NCBI RefSeq assembly: GCF_030866785.1
Contig: NZ_CP133018.1
Location: 1,240,001 to 1,304,000, forward strand
DNA: 64,000 nucleotides
Reading direction: 5' to 3'
Source of the DNA: Agromyces protaetiae
GTDB taxonomy: Bacteria; Actinomycetota; Actinomycetes; Actinomycetales; Microbacteriaceae
In this document: positions 44,398 to 52,395 of the stretch, piece after piece
How the letters are laid out: each line of letters opens with the position of its first letter
How positions within the stretch are numbered: the first letter of the stretch is position 1
The notes under the pieces: model-generated
Databases searched by the model: none
What the model was told of the DNA's origin: nothing
What the model saw: the letters and a program-made list of their open reading frames with translations, nothing else
Program-made: the position numbers and the translations under genes

Positions 44398-47300
44398 TCG
44401 GCGCCGCCGCCCAGGGGATCGGTGCGCCCATGCGCGGTGCGGCCGTCCCCGCAGCGTCCGCCTCCGCGCCGGCGGTCGCGCACATCTCGGCACCCGAGAT
44501 CGCCGAGCGGCTCGGCCTCCACGCGCCGACGGCCGAGCAGCGCGCGGTCATCGAGGCGGATCCGACGGGCCGGCATCTCGTGGTGGCGGGCGCCGGCAGC
44601 GGCAAGACCGAGACCATGGCGAACCGCGTCGTCTGGCTGCTCGCCAACGGTCACGTCGACGTGCCGGAAGTCCTCGGGCTCACCTTCACCCGGAAGGCGG
44701 CCGGTGAGCTCGCCGAGCGCATCCGCGAACGCGTCGGGCAGCTCGTCGACGGCGGCATCGCCGAGCTCGAGCTCGACCCGCTCGAGGGCGCGGCCGTCGG
44801 CACGTACCACTCGTTCGCGAGCGCCATCTACCGCGAGCACGCCCTGCTCATCGGGCGTGAGCCCGACGCGGCGGTGCTCGGCGAGGCATCCGCATGGCAG
44901 CTCGCGCGGCAGGTCGCCGCCGCATCCGACGACCCGCGCCTGATCGACCTGGATCTGAGCCTCGACCGGGTCACCTCGGCGGTGCTCTCGCTGAGCCGCG
45001 CGCTCGCCGAGAACGTCGCCGACCAGCGCGACGTGCTCGCCTGGACCTGCGACTTCCTGGCCATGGCGGACCTGCCGATCGGCCGGCCGCGCAAGCGCAC
45101 GCCGTTCGAGTCCTTCACCAAGGCGCTCGGCGTCGTCGATGCGCTGCCGCCGCTGCTCGAGCTCGCCGACGCTTACGCCGCGGCCAAACGCGACAAGGGG
45201 TACGTCGAGTTCAGCGACCAGGTCGCGCTCGCGCTCACCATCTGCCGGGAGCACCCCGAGGTGGTTGCCGGCTACCGCGAGCGGTACCGGTCGGTGCTGC
45301 TCGACGAGTATCAAGACACGAGCGTCGTGCAGACCCAGCTGCTCGCGACCCTCTTCGCGGGCACGCCGGTCATGGCGGTCGGCGACCCCGACCAGTCGAT
45401 CTACGGATGGCGCGGCGCGAGCGCCGCGAACCTCGCCCGCTTCGGCCGCGACTTCGGCGGCGACGCCGAGACCTTCGACCTCTCGACGAGCTGGCGCAAC
45501 CCGCGCATCGTGCTCGACGCCGCGAACACGCTCATCGCGCCGCTCGACTCAGGGGTTGAGAAAGCCCCGCTCGCCCCGTCGCCGTTCGCGACCGCGGGCC
45601 GCGTCGAGGTCGCCTGGCACGAGACGATCGAAGACGAAGCGGCGCAGGTGGCGGAGTGGTTCGCCGCGCGCATCCTGCCGGAGCGAGCCCCCGCGAGCGG
45701 CCTATCGGGTGTCACCCCGCGGACCGGTGCCCTGCTCTGCCGCACGTTCGCCCACGTCGGACTCTTCACGCAGGCCCTGCGTGCGCGAGGCGTGCCCGTG
45801 CACGTGCTCGGCGTCGCGGGTCTCCTCGACCAGCCGGTCATCGCCGACCTCGTGTGCGCGCTGCGCGTGCTGCACGACCCGACGGCGGGCGCCGAGTTGA
45901 TCCGGCTGCTGGCAGGGGCGCGTTGGCGCATCGGCACGGCCGACCTCGCGGCCCTGCGCTCGCTCGCGCGGTGGCTCGCCGAGCGCGACGCCGCGAGCCG
46001 CCGGCTCCCCGACGACGTGCGACGTGGTCTGCGCGCATCCATCGCGGCCGAGGAGTCGCCCTCGATCGTCGATGCGCTCGACTTCCTGCTCGCCACCCCC
46101 GACACCCACCGCGCGCTCGCCGGGTTCACCCCGACCGCCCTCGGCCGTCTGCGCCGCGCAGGTGCGCAGCTGCAGTCGCTCCGCCGCCGGGCCGGGCTCG
46201 GCCTCGTCGACTTCGTCGCCCTCGTGCAGCAAGAGCTGCTGCTCGACATCGAGGTCGCCGCCAACGGCGACCAGCCGCTCGGGCGCCCGAGCCTCGACGC
46301 GTTCGACGAGCTGCTCGCGGGATTCGTCGAGGTCTCGGAACAGCCCACCCTCGGTGCGTTCCTCGGCTGGCTGACCGAGGCCGAGCAGCGCGACCGTCTC
46401 GCACCCCGCCAAGACGAGCCCGAGCCGGGTGCCGTACAGGTGCTCACCATCCACGGGTCGAAGGGGCTCGAATGGGAGGTCGTGGCCATCCCGCGCATGG
46501 TCGACGACGAGCTGCCGGCGAAGCCGCGCACCACCGCAGGATGGCTCGCGCTCGGCGAGCTGCCGAACGACTTCAAGGGTGATCGCGAAGAGCTTCCCGA
46601 ACTCGTCTGGCGCGGCTCGCAGAGCCAGCACGAGTTCGACGAGGCCGTCACCGCCTTCCGCGCCGAGAACGCGGCGCGAGACGCCGAAGAGGAGCGGCGG
46701 CTCGCCTACGTCGCCGTGACCCGCACCCGCGACGACCTGCTGCTCACCGGATCCTTCTGGGCGACGCAGAAGACGCCGCGACAGCCGAGCCCGTATCTTC
46801 GCGAGCTCGCGCAGGCACGCCTCATCGACCCTGCGGTGCTGCCAGCCGCTTCCGAGCACGAGCAGAACCCGCTCGCCGACCAGGTCGAGACGATTCGCTG
46901 GCCGCTCGACCCGTTGGGCGCCCGTCGAGATGCCGTCGAAGCCTCAGCAGCGGCGGTCCGGTCGGCTGCCGAAGGTCCGAGCGGCGCCGGCATCGGCCCC
47001 GGGTTGCGCCGCGAGCTCGACCTGCTGCTCGAGGAGCGCCGCCGGCGCCAGCTCGGCCCGGGCGGCGCGGTCATTCCGGCCCGCGTGCCCGCCTCGCGGT
47101 TCAAGGACTACGTCGACGACGCGGCAGCCGTGGCCGACGAGTTGCGCCGCCCCATGCCGCAGCGCCCGTACCGGGCGACCCGGCTCGGCACGCTCTTCCA
47201 CCGCTGGGTCGAGCACCGCGCCACCGGCGAAGGGGAGGCCGAGGCGATCGACGCGCTCGGCGGGCACGCGCTCGACGAGCGGCTCTGGGACGACGACGAG

Positions 47301-47753
47301 GACGCGCAGCGCCTCGACGACCCCGCGCCCGCTCGACTCCGCGAGCTCCAGGCGACCTTCGCTCGCTCGGAGTGGGGCGACCGCAAACCCGACGCGGTCG
47401 AGCTCGAGCTCCATCTGCCGATCGGCGAGCACGTGTTCGTCTGCAAGCTCGACGCCGTGTATCGCGTCGACCCGGCGAGCGAGCTCGGTGGCCGGGGCAT
47501 CCGCTATCAGGTGGTCGACTGGAAGACCGGCAAAGCGCCGCGCGACGCGCGCGACCTCGAATTGAAGCAGACCCAGCTCGCGCTCTACCGCCTCGCCTAC
47601 GCGAGCTGGGCGGGCGTGCCCGCCGACGAGATCGACGCGTGCTTCTACTTCGTCGAGGACGACCGTGTCATTCGCCCGGACGCGATCTTCGACGAGGCCG
47701 AGCTGCGCCGAGCATGGACCGACGCGGTGCAGTCGGCGGCCGTCGACCGGTAG
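44394..47753 (+). CDS. AdnB-like helicase-nuclease subunit (UvrD/RecB type)
   Basis: A 1,119-residue partner with a full set of SF1A motifs: Q motif APTAEQRAVIEA, I VAGAGSGKTETM, Ia GLTFTRKAAGEL, II RSVLLDEYQDTS, III VGDPDQSIYGWRGAS, IV TSWRNP, V QVLTIHGSKGLEWEVVA and VI YVAVTRTRDDLLL. The C-terminal RecB nuclease is intact (LGTLFHRWVEHR, CKLDAVYRVD, YQVVDWKTGKAP, LKQTQLALYRLAY). It is the likely lead motor of an AdnAB complex resecting broken DNA. GTG 44394 follows GGAGG at seven bases and fits the coupled layout; the same frame is open far upstream as a shadow. Confidence 0.9.
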   Translation: MIGAAAQGIGAPMRGAAVPAASASAPAVAHISAPEIAERLGLHAPTAEQRAVIEADPTGRHLVVAGAGSGKTETMANRVVWLLANGHVDVPEVLGLTFTRKAAGELAERIRERVGQLVDGGIAELELDPLEGAAVGTYHSFASAIYREHALLIGREPDAAVLGEASAWQLARQVAAASDDPRLIDLDLSLDRVTSAVLSLSRALAENVADQRDVLAWTCDFLAMADLPIGRPRKRTPFESFTKALGVVDALPPLLELADAYAAAKRDKGYVEFSDQVALALTICREHPEVVAGYRERYRSVLLDEYQDTSVVQTQLLATLFAGTPVMAVGDPDQSIYGWRGASAANLARFGRDFGGDAETFDLSTSWRNPRIVLDAANTLIAPLDSGVEKAPLAPSPFATAGRVEVAWHETIEDEAAQVAEWFAARILPERAPASGLSGVTPRTGALLCRTFAHVGLFTQALRARGVPVHVLGVAGLLDQPVIADLVCALRVLHDPTAGAELIRLLAGARWRIGTADLAALRSLARWLAERDAASRRLPDDVRRGLRASIAAEESPSIVDALDFLLATPDTHRALAGFTPTALGRLRRAGAQLQSLRRRAGLGLVDFVALVQQELLLDIEVAANGDQPLGRPSLDAFDELLAGFVEVSEQPTLGAFLGWLTEAEQRDRLAPRQDEPEPGAVQVLTIHGSKGLEWEVVAIPRMVDDELPAKPRTTAGWLALGELPNDFKGDREELPELVWRGSQSQHEFDEAVTAFRAENAARDAEEERRLAYVAVTRTRDDLLLTGSFWATQKTPRQPSPYLRELAQARLIDPAVLPAASEHEQNPLADQVETIRWPLDPLGARRDAVEASAAAVRSAAEGPSGAGIGPGLRRELDLLLEERRRRQLGPGGAVIPARVPASRFKDYVDDAAAVADELRRPMPQRPYRATRLGTLFHRWVEHRATGEGEAEAIDALGGHALDERLWDDDEDAQRLDDPAPARLRELQATFARSEWGDRKPDAVELELHLPIGEHVFVCKLDAVYRVDPASELGGRGIRYQVVDWKTGKAPRDARDLELKQTQLALYRLAYASWAGVPADEIDACFYFVEDDRVIRPDAIFDEAELRRAWTDAVQSAAVDR

Positions 47754-47894
47754 CCGACCACACCGCTGCCCACCGCGTCGCCTGCGTGGCGTTCGTCGCG
47801 CCACGTGTGCCGCGGCCCGCCAGCCGACCCCGCGCGCTCAGTCAGAGCTGGCGCGACGGCGGCGGCGTACTCATGCGGTGCCGCGTCCGCGGTG

Positions 47895-47979
47895 TTTCTT
47901 GCTCAGGAAGATCGGGCGAGTGTGCGGCGTGTCGCGCGCAGACGCGCCGGCCGGGATCTCGGGATTCCTGAGCAAGGAA
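47895..47979. repeat. 85-bp inverted-repeat element, copy 1
   Basis: Bounded by TTTCTTGCTCAGGAA and TTCCTGAGCAAGGAA, which are inverted repeats with one mismatch, and filled with GC-rich sequence including GCGGCGTGTCGCGCGC. The second copy at 48079-48163 has the same length and ends. Confidence 0.85.
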
Positions 47980-48008
47980 TTGCCGCGCGTGGCAGTGGGC
48001 GCGGTCCC

Positions 48009-48056
48009 GGGCGCGGGCGCGGGCGCGGGCGCGGGTATGGGTATGGGTATGGGTAT
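48009..48056. repeat. Adjacent hexamer arrays (GGGCGC)4 and (GGGTAT)4
   Basis: Four perfect GGGCGC units (48009-48032) pass directly into four perfect GGGTAT units (48033-48056), suggesting one array derived from the other. Both are G-rich on the plus strand. Confidence 0.85.
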
Positions 48057-48078
48057 GGCTGCTGCCGCGGCCGCGGCG

Positions 48079-48163
48079 TTTCTTGCTCAGGAAGTTCGGG
48101 CGGGTATGCGGCGTGTCGCGCGCTGGCGCACCGACGGCGGCCTCGGGGTTCCTGAGCAAGGAA
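48079..48163. repeat. 85-bp inverted-repeat element, copy 2
   Basis: Same terminal 15-mers and the same 85-bp length as copy 1, with conserved GCGGCGTGTCGCGCGC in the left half and more divergence in the right half. No flanking target duplication is evident. Confidence 0.85.
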
Positions 48164-48165
48164 AC

Positions 48166-48305
48166 CTGGGAGGCCCGTTCAGAACGTGGGAGGCACGTTC
48201 AGAACGTGGGAGGCACGTTCAGAACGTGGGAGGCACGTTCAGAACGTGGGAGGCACGTTCAGACCGTGGGAGGCACGTTCACAACGTGGGCCGCACGTTC
48301 AGGCG
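48166..48305. repeat. Seven-copy 20-bp palindromic tandem array
   Basis: The unit GTGGGAGGCACGTTCAGAAC is repeated seven times without gaps; units 2-4 are identical, and the first and last are most divergent. Each junction forms the palindrome CACGTTCAGAACGTG, and each unit also folds as GAACGTG-N5-CACGTTC. The array overlaps the last codons of the opposing gene. Confidence 0.92.
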
Positions 48306-49519
48306 GTGTCGCTGCGGCGCTCGCCCGCGGGACGGTCGCCGGCCGGCGGCTCGCCGCGGGATGGCTCGTCGTCACCGCCCGGAGCCGCGTCGCCCCAGTC
48401 GCTGAGGTCCAGCGGGATCGGCGCGGTCGCGTCGGCGGAGACCTGCTCGATCTCGCCGACCCGTTCCAGGTCCGAGAAGTCATAGCTGTCGGTGAGCAGC
48501 GCACCGCCGGCCTCTCGCGGCACGTGGCCGCGCGGGGTGCCGTCGAGCAGCCGCTCCACGTCGCCGACCGTGAGAATCGGGCCGGTCTGCGCGGCGAGCG
48601 GCTCGCTGGACCGGTCGTGCACGGTTGCCACGAGCCCGTCGAGCAGCACCACGGCATCCTCGACGACCGACTCGTCGTGCGTGTCCACGCCGTGGAGCAG
48701 CCAGCGCGCGAGCTCGAGCTCGCCGTAGAGCAGCGCACGGCGGGGGAGATGCTCGTCGGCCGCGCCCTCGCGGCCGGCGAGATACGCCTCGAGCGCCCGC
48801 TCGGCCGCCGCTCCGCGCGAGGTCAGCAGCCAGTGCAGGTCGCGCGCGGGGTCGCCGACCGCGAGTCGAGCCCACCCCAGTACGCCGGTGACCCGGTCGC
48901 CGTCGACGAGGATCGACTCCGCGCCGAGCGACCCGTTGATGACCGTCGGCTCGAACCGCCAGAGCGCCGCGTCGTCGGTCGCCTCCTCCCAGCGCCGCAG
49001 GAGCGCAGCGGGCAGCCGCCCGGTGTCGGCGGCGCGGCCGACGAGGGCGATGACCTCGTCGCGGCTCTCAGCGGCGGTGCGCCGGGGCAGCCCGGCGTCC
49101 GCGACGAACCCGGTGGGCAGCGCATGGATCGCGGCGATCGCGAGTCCCACGGACTCCGCGAGGCGCATCTCGGAGGTGAGCTCATCGGCCGTGCGGTGCC
49201 TGCCGGGCACGAAGTCGGTGACGATCGCGCGGGTGCCGTCGATGGGTGCCTGACCGACGAACGCCGGCAGGTCGAAGGGAAGTCGCGAGCGGATTCCGGC
49301 CGTGAGCGAACGCAGCGCGACGAGATCGGCCGACTGCTCGGACTCGGCGGCCTGCGACCGCGGAGCGCGGATGATGAGCTTCCGGCCGTCGGTGGCGACG
49401 AGACGGACGGCGTCGTAGTCGCCCTGCGCGTGGCGCGTGTGTGCGCCGGCGGCCTGGACCGTCAGCCCGGGCACCGCCGCCGTGGCCAACGCGGCTAGAG
49501 TGAGTGGGGGTCTGGCCAT
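48299..49519 (-). CDS. APH-fold phosphotransferase-like protein, probable pseudokinase
   Basis: A 406-residue protein with the aminoglycoside/macrolide phosphotransferase fold: a nucleotide-lobe strand YDAVRLVATDGRKLIIRAPR, IVTDFVPGRHRT hinge and AIAAIHALP helix. The catalytic loop normally HGDxxxxN reads INGSLGAES, and the metal-binding IDW reads VLGW, so the catalytic Asp, Asn and metal Asp are all replaced. It is therefore predicted inactive as a kinase and may bind a ligand or partner. The C-terminal 80 residues are acidic and disordered. ATG 49519 lies 7 nt after a TAAGCT hexamer. Confidence 0.82.
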   Translation of the reverse strand: MARPPLTLAALATAAVPGLTVQAAGAHTRHAQGDYDAVRLVATDGRKLIIRAPRSQAAESEQSADLVALRSLTAGIRSRLPFDLPAFVGQAPIDGTRAIVTDFVPGRHRTADELTSEMRLAESVGLAIAAIHALPTGFVADAGLPRRTAAESRDEVIALVGRAADTGRLPAALLRRWEEATDDAALWRFEPTVINGSLGAESILVDGDRVTGVLGWARLAVGDPARDLHWLLTSRGAAAERALEAYLAGREGAADEHLPRRALLYGELELARWLLHGVDTHDESVVEDAVVLLDGLVATVHDRSSEPLAAQTGPILTVGDVERLLDGTPRGHVPREAGGALLTDSYDFSDLERVGEIEQVSADATAPIPLDLSDWGDAAPGGDDEPSRGEPPAGDRPAGERRSDTA

Positions 49520-49526
49520 GGCACAC

Positions 49527-49532
49527 AGCTTA
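49527..49532 (-). promoter_or_regulatory. -10 hexamer TAAGCT of the pseudokinase gene
   Basis: On the minus strand TAAGCT is followed by seven bases and ATG 49519, a leaderless layout. Confidence 0.5.
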
Positions 49533-49613
49533 AGCAGGCATCCTCGTGCAGCAGGCGACCGCCACGCCTTCCCGCCGACTCCGTCCGAAGCCGAGTGAGA
49601 GGTGATCGCAGCC

Positions 49614-50582
49614 GTGCACGCCGTTCCTCCGCTCGCACGCGCCGCCATCGATCGCGATGGCCTCGCCCGCGCCGATGACTCGTTCGGCTCGCGATTCGAC
49701 GCCGACCCGGCCGCGCGCGTCGTCATCATCCACGGCGATCGGCTGCTGATCGCGGAGAAGGTCGATGGGTCGCCGCTCGGGCTCGACCTGCGACACCCCT
49801 CTGTGCTGCCCGAAGCGACCCTGCGCTGTTACCTCGGGCGCACACTCACGATCGTGCGCGGGTCGGATGCCTCGGCCGGGGCCCCGATCGAGGTGCGGGT
49901 GTTCGACGAGGCATCCGCCGCCCTGATCGAGCCCGAGGCGGCCCGCTGGGCGGGCCTGCGCGATCTCGCCCCGGTGCTCGACGACCGCGATGCCGCGCTC
50001 GCGACCGAGGCGGTCGCGCTCGCCAACTGGCATGGGACGCACCCGCGGTGCCCACGCTGCGGGGCGGTCACGAAACCCGTGCAGGCCGGCTGGGCCAGGC
50101 GCTGCACCGTCGACGAGAGCCTGCACTTCCCCCGGACCGACCCCGCGATCATCGTCCTCGTCACCGACGACTCCGACCGGGTGCTGCTCGGTTCCAACGC
50201 GCTGTGGGAGCAGCGGCGGTTCTCGCTGCTCGCCGGCTTCGTCGAACCGGGCGAGTCGCTCGAGGCCGCCGTGGTGCGCGAGATCGGCGAGGAGGCGGGC
50301 GTCGCGGTCGACCGGGTCGAGTACGCCGCGTCGCAGCCGTGGCCGTTCCCCGCGAGCATCATGCTCGGCTTCACGGCGCGTGTCGCCGCGGGCGTCGACC
50401 CGGCCGAGGCGGAGCCCGACGGCGAAGAGATCCTGCAGCTGCGGTGGCTGAGCCGCGAAGAGCTCAGGGCGGCGACGCACGAGGTCGTGCTGCCGGGGCC
50501 CGCCTCGATCGCCCGCTGGCTGCTCGAACGATGGTTCGGCGGGCCGCTCGAGGCACACACGGCGCCGTGGGCGAGCCGATGA
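49614..50582 (+). CDS. nudC: NADH pyrophosphatase (NADH/deNADding Nudix hydrolase)
   Basis: Hydrolyses NADH to NMNH and AMP and, in studied homologues, removes NAD caps from RNA. The Zn-ribbon half-motif CPRCG is present, the second pair reduced to a single Cys (RRCTVDESLHFPRTDPA). The Nudix box is GFVEPGESLEAAVVREIGEE, followed by the diagnostic SQPWPFPASIM. The frame opens at GTG 49602, but AGAGGTGATC at 49598-49607 is an excellent ribosome binding site for GTG 49614, so I start there. It is divergent from the pseudokinase and 13 nt before the helicase gene. Confidence 0.93.
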   Translation: MHAVPPLARAAIDRDGLARADDSFGSRFDADPAARVVIIHGDRLLIAEKVDGSPLGLDLRHPSVLPEATLRCYLGRTLTIVRGSDASAGAPIEVRVFDEASAALIEPEAARWAGLRDLAPVLDDRDAALATEAVALANWHGTHPRCPRCGAVTKPVQAGWARRCTVDESLHFPRTDPAIIVLVTDDSDRVLLGSNALWEQRRFSLLAGFVEPGESLEAAVVREIGEEAGVAVDRVEYAASQPWPFPASIMLGFTARVAAGVDPAEAEPDGEEILQLRWLSREELRAATHEVVLPGPASIARWLLERWFGGPLEAHTAPWASR

Positions 50583-50595
50583 GCCTGACGAGCCC

Positions 50596-52395
50596 ATGAC
50601 CGAGTCATCCGCCCCGTCGTCCTCCGTCGCCGCCGACCCGCTGCTCGACGCGCTGGACGACGCGCAGCGCGTGGCGGCCGAGGCCCTCATCGGCCCGGTC
50701 TGCGTGCTGGCCGGTGCCGGTACCGGGAAGACCCGCGCGATCACGCACCGCATCGCGTACGGCGTCGCGTCGGGCGCCTACGACCCCAAGCGTGTGATGG
50801 CGCTGACCTTCACCGCGCGCGCCGCCGCCGAGCTGCGCGGCCGGTTGCACACGCTCGGTGCGGGCGCCGTGCAGGCACGCACGTTCCACGCCGCGGCCCT
50901 CGCCCAGCTCGGGCATTTTTGGCCGCTCGTCGTCGGCGGGTCGGCGCCACGCGTGCTCGAGTTCAAGGGGCGACTGCTGGGCCAGGCTGCCGAGCGCGCG
51001 AAGGTCAGGGTCGACACCGCGACGCTGCGTGACGTCGCGGCCGAGATCGAGTGGCGCAAGGTCCAGCTGCTGAGCCCCGCAGAATACGAGCAGCGCCTGC
51101 CCTCGCGGGGCGCGCCGGGATCGCTGTCCGTCGAGCAGCATCTCGCGCTCATGCAGGCGTACGAGCAGCTCAAGGACGAGCGGCGCAGCCTCGACTTCGA
51201 GGACGTGCTGCTTGCGACCGCGGGCATGATCGAGTCGGAGCCGTCGGTCGCGATGCAGGTGCGCGAACAGTACCGGCACTTCGTCGTCGACGAGTATCAG
51301 GATGTCTCGCCGGCGCAGCAGCGTCTGCTCGAGGCCTGGCTCGGCGACCGGCGTGACGTCTGCGTCGTCGGCGACGCGAGCCAGACGATCTACTCCTTCG
51401 CGGGTGCGTCGTCGGAGTACCTGCTCGGGTTCGAGCGTCGCTTCCCCGGTGCGACGATCGTGCGGCTCGAGCACAACTACCGGTCGACGGCGCCCATCGT
51501 CGAGGCCGCCAATCGGCTCATGCGAGGTCGCGAGGGCGCCTTGCGACTCCAGGCGCATGCCTCGGGGGCGGGCGCGACGTTCGGTGGCCGTGCGAACGCG
51601 CCCGGCGCGGGGGAGCCCGAGGTCACCGCGTTCCCCGACGACCTCGCCGAGGCGCGCGCCGTCGCTCGCCGGATCCGCGACCGCATCGATGCCGGCACGA
51701 AACCGCAGGACATCGCCGTCCTCATCCGGGTGAACTCGCAGTCGGCGCTGTACGAGCAGGCGCTCGAAGAGACCGGCGTGCCGGTCCGGGTGCGCGGGGC
51801 GCAGCGGTTCTTCGACCGGCCCGAGGTGCGCGAGGCGGTGCACACGCTGCGCGCGGCCTCGCTCGCGCCCGCGGACGAGCCGCTGTTCAAGTCGGTCAGC
51901 GACGTACTGCGCTCGCTCGGCTGGTCGGCCCAGGCGCCGGATGGCCCGGGAGCGGTGCGCTCACGGTGGGAATCGCTGAACGCCATCGCGCGGCTCGTCG
52001 ACGACGCCCCGGCGGGAACCACGTTCCGGGCGTTCACGGATCAGTTGCGGGCACGTGCGGAGAGTCATCACGAGCCGACGCTCGAGGCCGTGACCGTGGC
52101 GACGTTGCACTCGGCGAAGGGCCTCGAGTGGGACGAGGTGTACCTCGTCGGCCTCTCGGAGGGGCTGCTGCCGATCGCCTACGCGAAGGGGCTCGCCGCC
52201 ATCGACGAGGAGCGGCGGCTGCTCTACGTCGGCGTCACGCGGGCACGCCGCCGCCTCGAGCTGAGCTGGGCGCGGCGCGCGGGCGGATCGCGAGGGGACC
52301 GTGAGCCGTCGCGGTTCCTGGATGAGCTCCGCAGCCGCATTCCGGGTGCGGGGCGTACGCCAGGCGGCGAGGGCGCGAACCGTCGGGAGGGATGA
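50596..52395 (+). CDS. UvrD2-like SF1 DNA helicase
   Basis: A 599-residue 3'-5' helicase with all motor motifs: Q DDAQRVAAEAL, I GAGTGKTRAIT, Ia LTFTARAAAELRGRL, II FVVDEYQDVSPAQ, III GDASQTIYSFAGASS, IV LEHNYRST, V VATLHSAKGLEWDEVYL and VI LLYVGVTRARRRLELS. Mycobacterial UvrD2 carries extra C-terminal HRDC and tetracysteine domains; here the protein ends about 45 residues after motif VI, so they are absent. ATG 50596 lies just after nudC, probably in one transcript. Its last 161 nt overlap a convergent gene. Confidence 0.92.
   Translation: MTESSAPSSSVAADPLLDALDDAQRVAAEALIGPVCVLAGAGTGKTRAITHRIAYGVASGAYDPKRVMALTFTARAAAELRGRLHTLGAGAVQARTFHAAALAQLGHFWPLVVGGSAPRVLEFKGRLLGQAAERAKVRVDTATLRDVAAEIEWRKVQLLSPAEYEQRLPSRGAPGSLSVEQHLALMQAYEQLKDERRSLDFEDVLLATAGMIESEPSVAMQVREQYRHFVVDEYQDVSPAQQRLLEAWLGDRRDVCVVGDASQTIYSFAGASSEYLLGFERRFPGATIVRLEHNYRSTAPIVEAANRLMRGREGALRLQAHASGAGATFGGRANAPGAGEPEVTAFPDDLAEARAVARRIRDRIDAGTKPQDIAVLIRVNSQSALYEQALEETGVPVRVRGAQRFFDRPEVREAVHTLRAASLAPADEPLFKSVSDVLRSLGWSAQAPDGPGAVRSRWESLNAIARLVDDAPAGTTFRAFTDQLRARAESHHEPTLEAVTVATLHSAKGLEWDEVYLVGLSEGLLPIAYAKGLAAIDEERRLLYVGVTRARRRLELSWARRAGGSRGDREPSRFLDELRSRIPGAGRTPGGEGANRREG

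Larger units (their letters stand above)
47754..48298. other. Repeat-dense intergenic region between convergent genes
   Basis: This 545-bp gap between the AdnB-like gene and the opposing pseudokinase gene has no convincing coding sequence. It contains, in order, an 85-bp hairpin element, two adjacent hexamer arrays, a second 85-bp element and a seven-unit 20-bp array that runs 7 nt into the next gene. The ORFs here exist only because the repeats lack stops. Confidence 0.8.

Noticed and set aside
48166..48305. Possible CRISPR array
   Set aside because: The 20-bp units are directly adjacent with no spacers, and no cas gene is present.
47805..48405. ORFs with GAGAGAGMGMGM and RSERGRHVQNVGGTF repeats in the intergenic gap
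   Set aside because: They are translations of hexamer and 20-bp repeats, lack ribosome binding sites, and run into antisense of the pseudokinase gene.
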